A DNA stretch of 64,000 bases, from assembly GCA_028583415.1 (NCBI GenBank), contig CM053276.1, positions 9,702,663 through 9,766,662 of the forward strand. The letters run 5' to 3'. The notes beneath the pieces are model-generated. The model saw only the letters and a list, made by a program, of their open reading frames with translations. It searched no databases and had not been told where the DNA came from. The translations under genes and the position numbers were made by a program. Numbering within the stretch: position 1 is the first letter of the stretch; each line of letters opens with the position of its first letter. This DNA comes from Protea cynaroides. Taxonomy: Eukaryota > Streptophyta > Magnoliopsida > Proteales > Proteaceae. Below are positions 1-13,300 of this stretch, piece by piece.

Positions 1-205
1 CTCCCCCACTCCATCTCTCCTTTCCAGTCGAATTCACAATGGCTGGATACCTAATATGTTCGATGATAATGTGAGTATGAATATTTTCTATAATTATTTA
101 GTAGAGTTAAAAATGTGGGGAAAAAAGTGGGTTAATATTTTTCAGGTTTTACTTTGATAAAAAAGAAATGGGTGATGATTAAATGATTTCTAACTTCTCG
201 GACAG

Positions 206-478
206 GTTCTACTCGAGTTGGCTAGGAACAGGAACAAAGCCCCATTGCCAAAGTCTATTGCAGGGCCTGGGATCCCGCTCCCACCTGAACAGGACACGTT
301 GATCAGCCCTAATTACCAGCTTGCGATACCCAAGAAGCAAATTTCTCAAGTAGTTGAAGAAGCAGAGGAAGATGAAGGGGCAACTAACACAAATCCTCCT
401 CAAGAATCAACAACAGACATGCAGCGGCAAACTCCCCAAAGGGTATCCTTTCCCATTCTGGGAAAGCGTCCAAGGTAG
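206..478 (+). CDS. TAF9: TAF9, last coding exon (partial gene)
   Basis: C-terminal exon of the TFIID subunit TAF9, a histone-fold TATA-binding-protein-associated factor that acts in RNA polymerase II pre-initiation complexes (and SAGA-type complexes) in the nucleus. An acceptor (acag, 202-205) opens the exon at GTT. The exon reads VLLELARNRNK, then the conserved block LPKSIAGPGIPLPPEQDTL, then PNYQL, an acidic stretch, and ends QTPQRVSFP...KRPR before TAG at 476-478. This matches the plant TAF9 C-terminus as I remember it. The histone fold and start codon lie left of the window, so bases 1-205 are intron. The next gene, COX6B, is convergent. Identity is confident; the upstream exon structure is not visible. 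Confidence 0.9.
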   Translation, partial: VLLELARNRNKAPLPKSIAGPGIPLPPEQDTLISPNYQLAIPKKQISQVVEEAEEDEGATNTNPPQESTTDMQRQTPQRVSFPILGKRPR

Positions 479-3189
479 GACTGTCATTTAGACAGCTTGT
501 TCATAAGCTTGGTTTAAGCAGTCAGCATAGCTTGTTTATGGATATTCTGTATATGTTTCCTTTTTACATACTTGATTCCTTTGACCCCCCCTCCCAAAAA
601 AAAAAAAAAAGAACTCTGCTATCAGGGCACAGTTAGAAGTATGCCCTGCTTACCAAGTTACCTGTGATTTTTTTTTTCTTGCATCCCTACCAGAGACTCC
701 TGTAAGTATTTGAGGTCCTGAGAGGAATTGTCCAGAAGATACAGGCCAAAATCTTTAATACTACTAACTTCTCGTATGTGTTGCTTTGGCTGAGTTGTAA
801 TTTTTAATTTGATCCAACCAGCCTCCTATCGTGAGAAACTGGTCAACAGAAAGGCTTCCTGCATTAAAACTCAAAAGCAGCTCCTGCATACTCTCACCTT
901 CCGATTGGATCTCAGTGTGCTTTTTTTTTTTTTTTTTTTTGGGGGGGTTTATGTTGTCTATGCGGTTACCATCTAGATGCCGCCTAAACCTTATTACCCT
1001 TTTACGCTTTGAAGGGAATTGGACCGAAACTGTACCATTTAATACGCTTGGTATTATAAGGTTTAGGTTATGTGTATGCATTACATAGATAGAAAGTGTT
1101 ATACTATAAGAGCAAAAAAAATTAAGGAAACAATTTCTTTTTCAATAATTTTTAGTTATAACAAGATTTATTAATATATAAAAATTCAAATAATAAAGGT
1201 TAGATAAATTTGTAAGGGAGAAGTTTTATGGTGTGATAGTCCACATAACCAAGCTATGGATGGGTGTTTAGTTGTTTACTATTGTGACATGACACATTAG
1301 ATTGGGATGAAGAGGCCTCAAGTTTGTTTTTCACGGCAAGTTTCAGCTTAAACAGAGTTGACCATGTGATGAAACAAATTATTGCAAATCTAGAAATTCA
1401 AAATGGCAATGGACTATTCAAGGGGTACATGAACATACATGGGAAGTTATTGCATTACATATGGTAAATGATTAGATTTGGTTCTGAAATTTGACGTGTA
1501 TTCTATTCAGACCATATCCTATACCAATAGTCAGATTTACCATTTGTTCTCTATTTGAAACAGGGATTAGTATTGGAGAGTTTCTTCCGAAGGAGACAAT
1601 AAAAACTGTCCAAGATGTTACCCATTTGTACCTAGAGGCATGAACCCTTGAAGGGCTTAACTTCCCTAAGAATCTCGTAGTGTTTGCAGGTCTGATCCTG
1701 TTCAGGATTGGCAGAAGCTTATGTAGAAGTACTTGAGAAGGCCGACCAAGATGGTTAAGCGTAGAGCAAGTCACAATTGGTTTCTACTTGTTTCCCAATA
1801 ATGATCACTTCTATACTGTCATGGTTGACGTTAACCAATTTGTGTGTTATTCAAACTGTTAATAGACTTGATTAAAAACTTATAGACCACCACCAGCAGC
1901 AGCAGCAGCAGCAGCCATATGTAAGTAAATACGCAACAGAAGCATGACAGGTCACTTGGGTTTCTTCTTTTAACATCCCTCGTAGAGTTGATACTCTTGC
2001 TGCTCTACTTACTACGGCGTTTGTGGTGAAGATGAGGTCTATAGCATCTGGGACTGTTAGTTGTTGATTCAAGTGATGGATGGGTTCAACAAGTTAGAAT
2101 CCTTCTTTCAATGATTCAGCCAGCTGCATATCTCATTTCAGCAATACATTCAGTGATGGCAGGAGCCTCCAAATTCTATTACTGATGGCAATATCAAAAT
2201 TTATTATAATATTTAATTAAATGTCACCCTTGTTAGAACTTAATACCACAATCAGTGAATATACTCTACAGAAAAAAAAAAAAAAAAATTCACTCAAAAA
2301 CCCAAGTTTCATTGGCAGTATTAGAAAATCTTTATCACTACATCAAGAGTTAACAAAAAAAACCAAGAATATTAATGGACTCAACTTAGAATCAACAAAT
2401 TAAAATGTCACTATGATTTGAGGAAGGGAATAGACTTCATGCCTTAAGAGGTAAGAAAGCGATACATGATGGCTATGGAATAGCAGTCATCCAAGAAAGG
2501 GGTTCCAGTTTTAACGGCAAATGCAGGAGGAAAGGAACAAACAGCTGCAACAGAAAGTGCATTCAATTTCCATACTGCCTAAGAAGGCCATCCATTTACA
2601 TGGCCCCATAACGACAGCTGAACTAAAAATTTCATCCCAATGTAACTTTCACGACCTAGACATCAGATAAGTTTCAAACCAAACAGATTTGGGTGTTAAA
2701 TTTTCAGAACTTGCAAATGATTTCAGAAAGTCAAGTTTGGCCACGTTGGATTGACAACTGAAAATTCAGGTGGTATATTCATGCCCATTCATTCCCGAGG
2801 TAGCACTCGACTGAAAGGAGAGGAATCTCTTTCTCTTAACCTATCACCGACAAATGAAGGACGGGTAGGAGCGGCGGGATGATGATGAGTATATAATTAT
2901 GCAGATGAGGTGGCACCCAGATTTAGAAATGTTACCTACACAAGGTGCAGCTCTGTTCGACCAGAGCAACCTCAGCTTCCACTGGGGGTCAAGAGCAGGA
3001 ATATAAGTATGTGAGGATTGCAAACCCACAAAGGTAAACCTACTAATTCGTCACTTGCAATGCAACTTCCATTGTGTTTGGTACTGTTCTAGACAACATA
3101 TAACAATGAAAAAAAATGAAGAGTGGAAGACTTAAATAGAATGAATATCTCTACTTTATGTTCAGCACACTCCATGTATTTGGGCGTGA
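479..3189. other. Convergent intergenic region, no recognised gene
   Basis: This should hold the TAF9 3' UTR and the space before the COX6B 3' end. It contains homopolymer runs (A-run near 596-610, T-run at 911-930, A-run at 2272-2287) and a short CAG/CCA microsatellite near 1888-1915. Several reading frames of 60-105 codons occur, but none resembles a known protein. I see no transposon termini. Confidence 0.5.
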
Positions 3190-3354
3190 GTTAGTGCAAC
3201 AAAAAACAAGCCAAAATTTTTTATTAACTCATTTCAAATAAATTTCTCCCAGATGTTTTCTGATCTCGATGAACTTCCAGGGCTGGTAACGACCAAGGAA
3301 ATGCAAATAATGGCAGGAGTCTCACGACATTTAGCCGTACAAATCCAGCACCCT

Positions 3355-6300
3355 CTACAAAGGCCCAGGAAAGGTTCCATTCTCCCTTTGCTCGTTCCAT
3401 CTGTCTACCTGCATCCATATAGAATACAACACAATTAGCATAAGGCAACTATTAGCAGCAAAGCAACAGAGGGAAAAAAAAAAAAAAAACTGGCCATAAA
3501 ATCCAGCTTAAAACCTAGCATATCTCTAATGTCTATCTTCCCATACATGTGTACCAAAGGTCACCCACCCTGAACAATTTATGACAAGGAAAAATTGTAG
3601 TTCAACTGCATCTTTGCCAAAATATTATTTCCCACCGCTGTGTTCAATTATCATAAGGATTTAGGCATAAACTTCACCTCAATGATATAAAGAAACAGCT
3701 ACCACAAGATGCTTGATCTTTCCACTACATGTAGGAAATAAAAAGGATCATGATGACAAGACATCTGAAGTTTGTACAGGTGCCTAGACAGCTCATTTTC
3801 TATGCATCTCCAAATAATAAAAATGGAATGCAACATAGTAGTGGATAAAGATTTAAAGAAAGATGTGGTGGATTTTGAAAAATTAGATAATAGGATTATA
3901 TCCATAAGCTTGTGTTGGAGAAAGAGGTTGACAATATAATTAGGGTTTACGTACCCCAAGTAGGACGGGATGGAAATAGTAAGTTCCAATTTAGAAACAC
4001 ATGGATGGATTAGTCCAAGGTTTTAGACAAGGAGAAAAGATTATAATAAGGAGTGAGCTGAATGGACATATGGGGAGAGATCGTAACAATTATAAAGGTG
4101 TACATGGAGAATATGATTTTGGAGAGAGGGATGAGTAAGGGATTTCTGTTTTAGATTTGTTGTGGCTTATGATTTATCCATTGTAAACACATACTTTGAA
4201 AATAGAGGAGCATTTAATTATGATGCAGTAGCAGTGTCATGGATGGATCAACACGAGCCAATTTGGCTACCCAAGCAAAACCTGAACCGACTCAAACCCA
4301 AACCAACCTTTTGGTCTGGAAAGGGTTGGTAGATGATTAATTAGAATAGGAAGTTTCAGTATTAGGTTTTCCTTATTTATTATTTCTGTTTTATGCCATA
4401 GAGATTAGATTTTATTTCATAAAAATGTTATTTACTTTCTAAGTTTACTTCAAATTAGTTTAGGAATGTTATTTCCTTTATAAAGAGGCATATAATAGAA
4501 TAATGGATGGTGAAGAGTTGAAGAATCAATTGAAGAATAGTGTTTTGGTGTGTGCGTGACCAGTGAAGCTGTGTGAGTTGCTAACCCTTCCCCTTCTTCT
4601 TCCTCTCCTTCTCTTTCGGTTTCCTCCTTCCCAACCTCCCCTATTTTGGCGGTAAAAACCAGCCCCATTAGAATCTCTCGACACCTCTCATCTCTCCCCC
4701 TTTCATTCTCAAACGTGGGATGTAACCTTCCCTTCCATAAACGAACTAAAACCCCAAAGCCCTAGGTCGATACCTTCCTGGAAGACTGTATTCACACAGA
4801 AACTCAGGACTGCTGCTCCACCTTCCGCCTGGGCTGAGTTGCAGACTTTTTCCCCTCACCTAACCTCACTGATGTGCTCCAATATTAGTGCGAAACAGTA
4901 GATCTATGAGATATGATTCAACCCCTAAAATTTCAGATCAATCGGAAACCTAATGGCTGAGTTTTTCTCACCCAAAGGATTCAGCCCTTCCGCCTCCCTC
5001 TTGTTTGGTTCATGAACAGCTTATTAAGGTTGAAGAAGACTCTCAATTGTGTTTCCAGAATTGCCCTTACCTTATAAAATAATCTGTTTTGTTTAACCTT
5101 ATTTCTTTATTTCTAATTCCAATTCAGTCCCGAGGTACTCTTTGGTTATTTAGAGTATTTCAGATTTCTGGTTAATTACAAAACTGCCACTACTGGTTGA
5201 GTTTTGGATTTATTTACGATTCTGCCACTGTTATTTGAATCAAGCTTCTTATTATTTGGGTGGGCCTTCTAGCGGATCTAATTAGGGTTTTCAACCCCGG
5301 ATCCCGCATCAAATTACCTTCAAAAGTAGGCATCATAATAGCCAATTAAATTCATTCAAACTAGAAAGCCCGATAAATTGTTATGTAAGGATTGTAAGGT
5401 TATACCGAGAGAGAACCCAACCACACAACAAAGATCAGTGGTCATGGATATGACTCATTACGCCGAATTGTAAGAAATGTGAGGATAGTTACTCAAAGAT
5501 AAGGTGGTGGAGCTTAAAGGAGATACATTGCAAAGTTGTTAAACAAGAAAAGTGAAACTTTGTTGAAGACACTAATACGATTAGGAACGAAATGTTGTTT
5601 GTATTAACAATGTTGTTAAAGATGTCTTGGGCGAACAAAAGGAAACCGTCAATCCTTTAGGCAATCTTGGTGGTTGGATGATGAGGTTCAAGGCTTTAAG
5701 CAGCCACTAAGGCTAAGAAAGCAAATTTTAAAGCATGGCAAAGGACTAAGGATGTAAAGATACCGACATTGTTAACCTATAAAAAAAAGGGATGTAAAGA
5801 TCTTAAAAGGTATAAAATGAAGCTAAGAAGATTGTAAGAAAAGCAAACGCAAGGGCAAAGAAACATGAAAATCTCTCATAAAGGAAGGGGAAAAGCTATA
5901 TATAAGATAGCTAAAATGAGGGAAAAGAAGAGTAGTGATTTCGACCATGTTAGATGTATTAAAAGTGAAAATGGTAAAGTTCTAACAACAGATGAAGACA
6001 TTATGGAGAGAGAAAAATTATTTCTATTGCCTACTAAATGAATATGTTTCGAATAATAGTGTCTCAGAAGGCAGCATCACTTATTAAGACACCATATGTC
6101 CTAGATATATACGAAATATCAAGGTATTTGAAGTAAAAGAAGCTTTAAAGAGGATGAAGGTAGGAAAAGCACAAGGTCCAGATGGGGTCCCAATAGAAGG
6201 AAGAGCTTAGAAGTCCATGGTTCATCTTGGCTAACTAGGCTGTTAAAGATTATGAGCACAAAGAAAAATACCAGATGAATGGAGAAGCATCGTGGTTTCA

Positions 6301-7359
6301 CTTTATAAAAATAAGGATGATATTTAGGGGTTGTGATAACTATAGAGGCATAAAACTAATCAGTCATACTATGAAATTATGAGAGTTATTAAAACTGGCC
6401 TAAGACAAGAAACTACTATTATAGAGAAACCAATTTTGTTCTAGTTAAGAATATCCATGAAAGAAGCTGTTTACTTAGGAGACTCATGAAAATAATTAGG
6501 GATTACAAAAGGATCTCCATATGGTCTTTATTGACTTAGAAGAAATTTAGGACAGAGTCCCTAGAGAATTAATCTAGCAAGTACTAGAAAAGAGAATTGT
6601 TTCAAGTAAATATTTGGATATAGTCCAAGAAATGTATTATAGTGTAATGATTAGTGTAAAAATTGTGGAGGGTCAAGGTAGTGAATTTCCAATTACAATT
6701 AAGTTACATCAAGGATCAGTTTTAAGCCCTTATTTGTTTATGCTTCTCATGGATGATTTAACTAGAAAAATTCAAGATGAGGTTCCTTGGTCTATGCTTT
6801 TTGTTTATGATATTGTTTTGGTGGATGAGGCAAAAACAAGGATTAATCCTAAGTTGGAGTTATAGAGATCAATCTTGGAATCAAAAGGTTTTAAAATAAG
6901 TAGAACAAAGACAGAGTATATGATGTGCAACTTTAGTCACACTAGGACGGACAATGAGGTATTGAAAATTGATGAGAGTGAGATTTTGGAAATTAATTAT
7001 TTTGGGTATTTAGGTTCAATCATAAACAAAGAAGGTGATACTAATATGTATGTGTATTGAATGCAGGCTTCAATACGGGAATTGAAAATTCGATTAAAAA
7101 TAGATACGGTATTAATATGTACGTGTTTAATATGGTAAATTTTATTACTAAAAATACAGACATATATTCACTATGCAATAGACATCTAAATCATTCTATA
7201 AATAGAATAATAACATATACATATAAATTTATATACAAATAAAATTTGCAATCCATGAAATTCACAAAAGATCATTATCTCATTAACATAAAACACATAT
7301 CAAAGCTGGAAAGGTTCATCCAGTAGTGGGCTTTCATGGATTTGAGAAAAAGTCGAAAT

Positions 7360-7398
<39 letters not shown>

Positions 7399-10300
7399 AT
7401 TTCTATTTTTTACATGTTTAATACAACAATACACGTTTAAAACATTTCAATAAAAAAATATGTTTTTTTTTTAGAATCTATGCAATAGTTTGAGACAACT
7501 TCCTCTTTCTCTTGTTCTCCCTTTCCATCTTCCCCCTTCCCCTTGCTTTTTTCTGTTTTGAAGGATGAATGAGTCTTAGTATTTACCAGAGAGTAGCTAC
7601 AATTACAGGGTGTTAATGATATTATCACCTTTTTTACTGGATCCTTGTAAGTTATTGCAAGCTTCTATCTTCTTTTCCTTCCTCTTAATAATTGTGAAGT
7701 TTACTTTATCTCTACTAACCAAAAAGAGAAAACTGAATGAAGGTGCTTGTCTGTAGTTACTTATTGAAAATGAATGTATGTACTTTAAATATTTTTGTAC
7801 AACTTGCAAAAATGAATGTATGACTTCATCGATGGTATTTCAGGAATGAAACCCATTGTCTTTTCTCATTAAGAAAAAAAAGAAAAAAAAGATGTTACTA
7901 AACTCAATGTAATTGAGATTAAGATGTTGAGATGGATGTGCGGCAAAACTAGAAAGGATAAATTAAAGAGTAACCATATTAGGGCTGATTTGGGAATAGA
8001 TCCGATAGATGATAAGCTACATGAAAGTCGTTTGAGATGGCATGGTGATGTTCAACGAAAGTCTTTAGATGCTCTAGTACATAGGAGTGACTAAAAGAAT
8101 TAGGGACAGACCTAAAATGACTATAGGAGAGACGATGAGGAAATACATGCATAGGTTAGGCCTTGTAACAAGTACGACCTCGAATAAAGCTGATTGGAGG
8201 GTAAAGATCCACGTAGCCGACCCCATTTGATTGGTATAAGGCTTTGTTGTTGTTATTGTTGTTGTTGTTGTTGTTGTAGTTGAAGTAGTCAATAATACAT
8301 ATACCTATCCATAAAAGCAAACTCACTTCAACCATATCTTATCCTCCAATTATAGAACGTTTTACTTTTACCAATCCATTCAATTTATAGCCATAGGAGT
8401 TGTAAGTCAACTCATCAATGTATTGATCTTTTATGGGAATGTCAAAACTAAACAAGAGAAGTATAATTTTTCCTAGATGAACCAAGCAACTTGAGCCAAA
8501 ACCTATACTACATGAATAAATAATTTTGCTTTCTTTAATAATTTCTTTCAACCACTTTTAAGGATATCAAAGGAGCATAAATGAAAACCACTACTGGCGT
8601 AGTTGGTTGGCAGCCAGTCAATTGAGTGCAGGCGCAAGCCCAAGAGGTTAGGGGTTCAACTCTCCCACCTTCAGTGAGTGCACTAAGGCATCCTCCCCCC
8701 CCCCCCCAACAAAAAAAGTAGTTGTAGTAGCCTATGGGCGATGTGAAAAATAAGATAGCACCCGCCCCCCACCCCCAAATAAAAAAAAATGTACAAATCT
8801 TAGCAAAGCAAACCAAACCAAAAAGAGCCCAAAGCCACCAAGCATATCGAAAACAACCCACAATAAAATGGAAATGCTGATGTATGACAACCATATCAGC
8901 CCTCCGGCCAGGGCTGTCAATTGGGGAGTGGAACTAATTAATCAAATAGGAACCGATGAAAAAAACCAAACGAACCAGGCCAATTATTATTTCGGTGGTA
9001 TGTATTTTGGCATCCCATAAAGAGCCGCTTAGGACCAATTGGGAGAAATTTTGGGGTTTTAGGTTTTCCATTCATTATTACCCTCTTGGGACAAATATAC
9101 TCATGTAATAATGGGCTATTGAGTCCATGGGACTTAACATTTATAGATTTGTGTCTAATTTTAACATATGTATATTAGCTAAAAAAAAAATACTCTAAAT
9201 TGGGTTTAATTAATCGTGTCTTTCAGCTTTGCAACTGATTAAGAATCGTTTACAACTAGAACCAAAAACAATTCATAATTGGTCCTGGTTTTCTGAAGTA
9301 TGAACGATATTAATTAATTGGACAAATATTGGCCTCAAGAAGCCGCAGACCAATTCCCTCTAACTCAAATAAAGTTGCTTGTCCTCCTTGAAAACTTGTG
9401 AATAAAAACAAGATATGCTTTCAGTAGCTGTTAAAAGAAATAAATCATGTAACAAATGTAATTTCATCATCACACTATGAATGTATATAATACTCCTATT
9501 TGTCATTAGTCTTATACAACTAGACATAATTACTGCTACAAGCGCTTGTCCCAAAAGGTCGAGCTCTTGGGATAAGCGTTTGTAACATAATACCAAAGCC
9601 AAGAGGTCAGGCATTCGATCCTTGGTAGGTATAGGGGATTGTGTTGTTGTGGCCCTATGCCATGTGCTCTTGGTGCCACATGTTGGTATCACATGAAGAG
9701 CCGTGTCAGTGTCACATGCACATGCGGGGGGATGTTGATACACATTGTGTTCCTAATCTAATAGTTTGAGCTTTTTGGATAAGAAGTGGTAAAATTGTAT
9801 CAAACCCAAGAGATCTTTTGTTCAATCCCTGGTAGAAGCAAGGGAGTGTGATGTGTCCTTGCACCCAGTACCCGCAGTGTTACATGTTGGTGTCACGTGC
9901 AGAGGCATGTGCAGAGATGTTGATATACATTATTTCGCCCTTGAACTTTTGGGATAAGGGTTGTAAAACAGTATCAGAGCTAGAAGGTCAGGTGTTCAAT
10001 CCATGATAGGTTTAGGGGAGTGTGTTGTTGTACCCTGTGCCCTATATCCTCGCTGCCACATGTTTGTGTCGTGCAGATTCATGTGTGTGGGGCTGAACAT
10101 GTAGGGGGACTTTGATATACATTGTAATGTGCCCTTCATAACAACTCCAGCTTTTGTAATAAGTTGTTGTAACATGGTCAGGGCCAGGAGATCAGGTGTT
10201 CAATACTTGGTAGGTGTGGGGGAGTGTGTTGTTGTGTCCCTTCGCTCAATACCCTCAATGCCATGGGTTGGTGTCACGTGCAGAATTGTGCGTATGGGGG

Positions 10301-13300
10301 CTTGCATTCGTGGGGAGTGTCGATATACATTATTGTGTACCTTTACTAATAGCTCGAGCTTTTGATATAAGCAGTTCAATTCAACTCAGCCTTATCCCAA
10401 CTAAACGGGATTGGCAACAAGGAGTCTTTTTCTCCAATCAACTTTATGCATGTCTTTCATCACCACTTTTCCTATAGTTATTTTAGGTCTATCCCTGACT
10501 CTCTTAGATCCAGTCTAAATCAAAGCATCCCTCCATATTGGAGCACTAAAAGACCTCCGTTGCACATGTCCATGCAACCTCAAACGACATTCTCGTAACT
10601 TCTTATGTATTGGAGCTATTACTAAATTAGCTCTAATTTGTTCATTCCTTATTTTATCTTTCATAATTTTACCACTCATCCATCTCAACATCATTATTTC
10701 AGCTACACTAACTTTGTATATATATTGTTTCACTACCCAACATTCAGCCCCATTCATCATTGTTGGTCATAGAATAACTGTATTATATAGGAAAAATACA
10801 CGCACCTCCCCTGAACTTAGCCCTAATTCCAAGTACACCCTAACTTTGGAGGAAATTACAGCCGCACACCGTACAGTGACGATGGTAAAAGAAAAACATG
10901 AAATGAAAAAATTACCCTTCTCCTAAAAACAAACCATTCCCTTATTTTAACAACTCACCAGCCTTTCACCTCTCTTCAAAAGCTTCCCAGCAACGACCCC
11001 ATCCTTCCCGTCAGTAATAACAACACAACAAAGATGATGAGGGCTTTGCTTTCTCTGGGTGATCAGCACAAAAAAGACTATGGCTCCATCGAAGGGTATT
11101 GTAATTACAATATTACATTCCCAATGTTAGTGATCTCAGTGGCCTCGACTGCCATCTTCCTTTTCTTCCTCCTTTCTTCTCTCTCTTCATGCTCATGCCC
11201 CGCCACTTCCTCCACTGCCACCACCATCTCTACCAACTAGAGATCCACAACGGATCTAATATCTCAACAGCAAAAGACATTGTGTGGGTGAAAAATCAAA
11301 TCCAACGGACAGGAACAACATCTATCAGGCAGTACTTGTTTTCAATGTGTCTTTTTTTTGTTCTCATATTTTCCCTTGATCTTTGAACTTTCTTCATAAG
11401 ATTTATTAGGCTAGACAGGAACAACATCTATCAGGCAGTACTTATTTATGACCAATATCATTTAAGTAAATGTTTCTTCAATTTTATATTTCATTTACTT
11501 AAGATATTATTCATAAATAAACAAATAATCCCCCCCCCCCTCCCAAAAAAATAATAATTTAAATCCAATAAAAATAGTCTAAAATTTAAATTCCAGAAGG
11601 ATAAAAAGTCAACCCTTCAGTTCAAGAACAAAAATCAAATTTTGGGTTGGGGGTGATTTTTAACTTTCAAATGCTAGGCTTTTTTCCAAATATAAAAATT
11701 CCATAAATCTTATTATACTAAAGCATCACTAAAAACCAAAAGCGTACCAAAATAATCTCTTGCTTTGATGCCCAAAAAATAATTCATATTCAGATGACTT
11801 TAAACAGCATTCGCGTACTCCGAACAAGGTTTGATCGGAGTGTAACTCCTTCATCATAACTCGGATTCAAGCAATCTCGAATTTGTTAGAAAGCTGATTA
11901 TGCTAGCTTTGCAACAAATTTGAGATTGCTTGAATCTGAACTATATTAAAGGAGTTACGCTCCGGTCAAATTTGTTAGAAGTACGCAAATGTTAGTCATA
12001 AATACGTGTTGCCTACTTATTACTTGTTGCCTTATTGGTTTTCTCATATTAATTAAGTTATGTCTTAAATGTTGATTATTTATGTAAAATGTTGTATATA
12101 TATATAAACATTAATATAACATTAATATTTTAGAAATAAAAAAAAATACACTGGGAACGCCTTGGTCACCTAGGCAACGCCTAGGCGGCGCCTATGCGCC
12201 CAAGATGGCCCGAACGCCTTGGATCGCTTTGTCGCCTCAACAACTATGCACCGGTTATGGAAGTGGAACATAACGAAGTTTTTTGTTAACTTAGAAACTA
12301 ACAAAGTTGTTCTTTCATTTTGGGGAATGAGGAGAGGGAATATTCCTTATTCCGATTCTCATTGGTATATTAAAAAAGGTAAAATGGTAAGTTCATACCG
12401 ATGTAAGGGCAACTTTGGCAAATGATCAATTTAATCGAGGTGATGTCATCACTTAACAAACCTATCTTAATGGACAAGGTCTATCTATAACGAACTTTGC
12501 AAATGAGGGGAGGTTCAAATAATTTCCCCCAAAGTTAGGGAACTGTCTAGAATTAGGGTTAAGTTTAGGGAAGGTGCATGTAATTTACCCTATTATAAAT
12601 TTCCTTTCAATTTTAAAGGAATATGACAATCACCAAAAACTCCAGATGCACCCCTCTACTTCATCAACCTTATTTTAATTCTTTGAGCAGCGTCATTCTC
12701 TATTTCTCCTTTATTTATGATTGAAACCTAAAAAATTTTAGTCTGCGATCTCTCATCCTCAATTTTCACCATGGTTTAAGAGCACATATCAAATCGACCG
12801 ATTCTAGCTGATCCCGAGTTAGCACGCCCAATTACTTTCTAGGATCGCTTTTTCCACGCGTGTAAGGCCGATTCTGGCTGATCCCGAGTCAGCACGCCCA
12901 ATCACTTTCTAGGATCAATTTTTCCCCGCGTGTAAGGCCGATTCCACAATTTTTTGCCAAGTCAAACCCGAACTAGGCCAATCCAACTCCGGATAGGATC
13001 GGCATCGCTGACGGCCAATCCCATTCCCGAGTCCGTGCACTTAAACCATAATTTTCACAACCCCATTTTCAATCCTATTATTGCTAAAGTTAAACACCAT
13101 GTACTCTATTTTTAGTCTATACATCCTATAACCTTTTCATGCCAAGGCTGATCTCCAAAATTCCAATTTCGCATTTATCTCCGCTTTTGTTTCATCCACC
13201 AAACAATAACATTTGTGAAAGCATACACCAAGGGATCTAATCATGAATGTGATGCAACTAAGGTTCTCCAATCGGGCCAACTGGGCCTTAGAGTACTTTA

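Larger units (their letters stand above)
3815..8281 (+). mobile_element. RTE-type LINE 1, decayed, with two insertions
   Basis: Non-LTR retrotransposon lying antisense in COX6B intron 4. The apurinic endonuclease domain is readable from about 3830 to 4220 (KDVVD, DNRIIS, LNGHMGRD-like, FGERDE-like). It resumes after a solo LTR at 5317 and passes into reverse transcriptase (PDGVP near 6180; QGSVLSPYLFMLLMDDLTR near 6710; GYLGSIINKEGD near 7010). An unclassified insertion covers about 7040-7885. The C-terminal part (MLRWMCGKTRKD near 7930; LRWHGDVQRKS near 8030) ends in a (TTG)n tail at about 8245-8280, as RTE-clade elements do. Stops and frameshifts are frequent. The catalytic FADD box reads FVYD (about 6800), so the enzyme is dead. 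Confidence 0.85.
10788..12592. mobile_element. 1.8 kb TIR DNA element inside LINE 2
   Basis: Long imperfect terminal inverted repeats: left TAGGAAAAATACACGCACCT, right end inverted TAGGGTAAATTACATGCACC. They extend roughly 60 bases with GAACTTAGCCCTAATTC similarity. Flanked by TTATA on both sides (10783-10787, 12593-12597). No transposase seen, so non-autonomous. It carries a hairpin (11808-11991), a 30-bp segment repeated at about 11307 and 11413, and a MITE scrap (about 12143-12247). The superfamily is not settled. Confidence 0.75.

Noticed and set aside
8245..8280. CRISPR-like or regulatory short repeat
   Set aside because: It is the (TTG)n tail of an RTE-type LINE. No CRISPR array is present or expected in a plant nuclear region.
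8535..8920. Frames of 119 and 62 codons on the - strand
   Set aside because: They run through a C-run and SINE-like sequence and are Gly/Trp/Phe-rich artefacts.
9557..10375. Cluster of tRNA genes or Pol III repeats
   Set aside because: B-box-like GTTCAATCC recurs, but no cloverleaf forms. The LTR/primer-site/purine-run order explains the repeat better.
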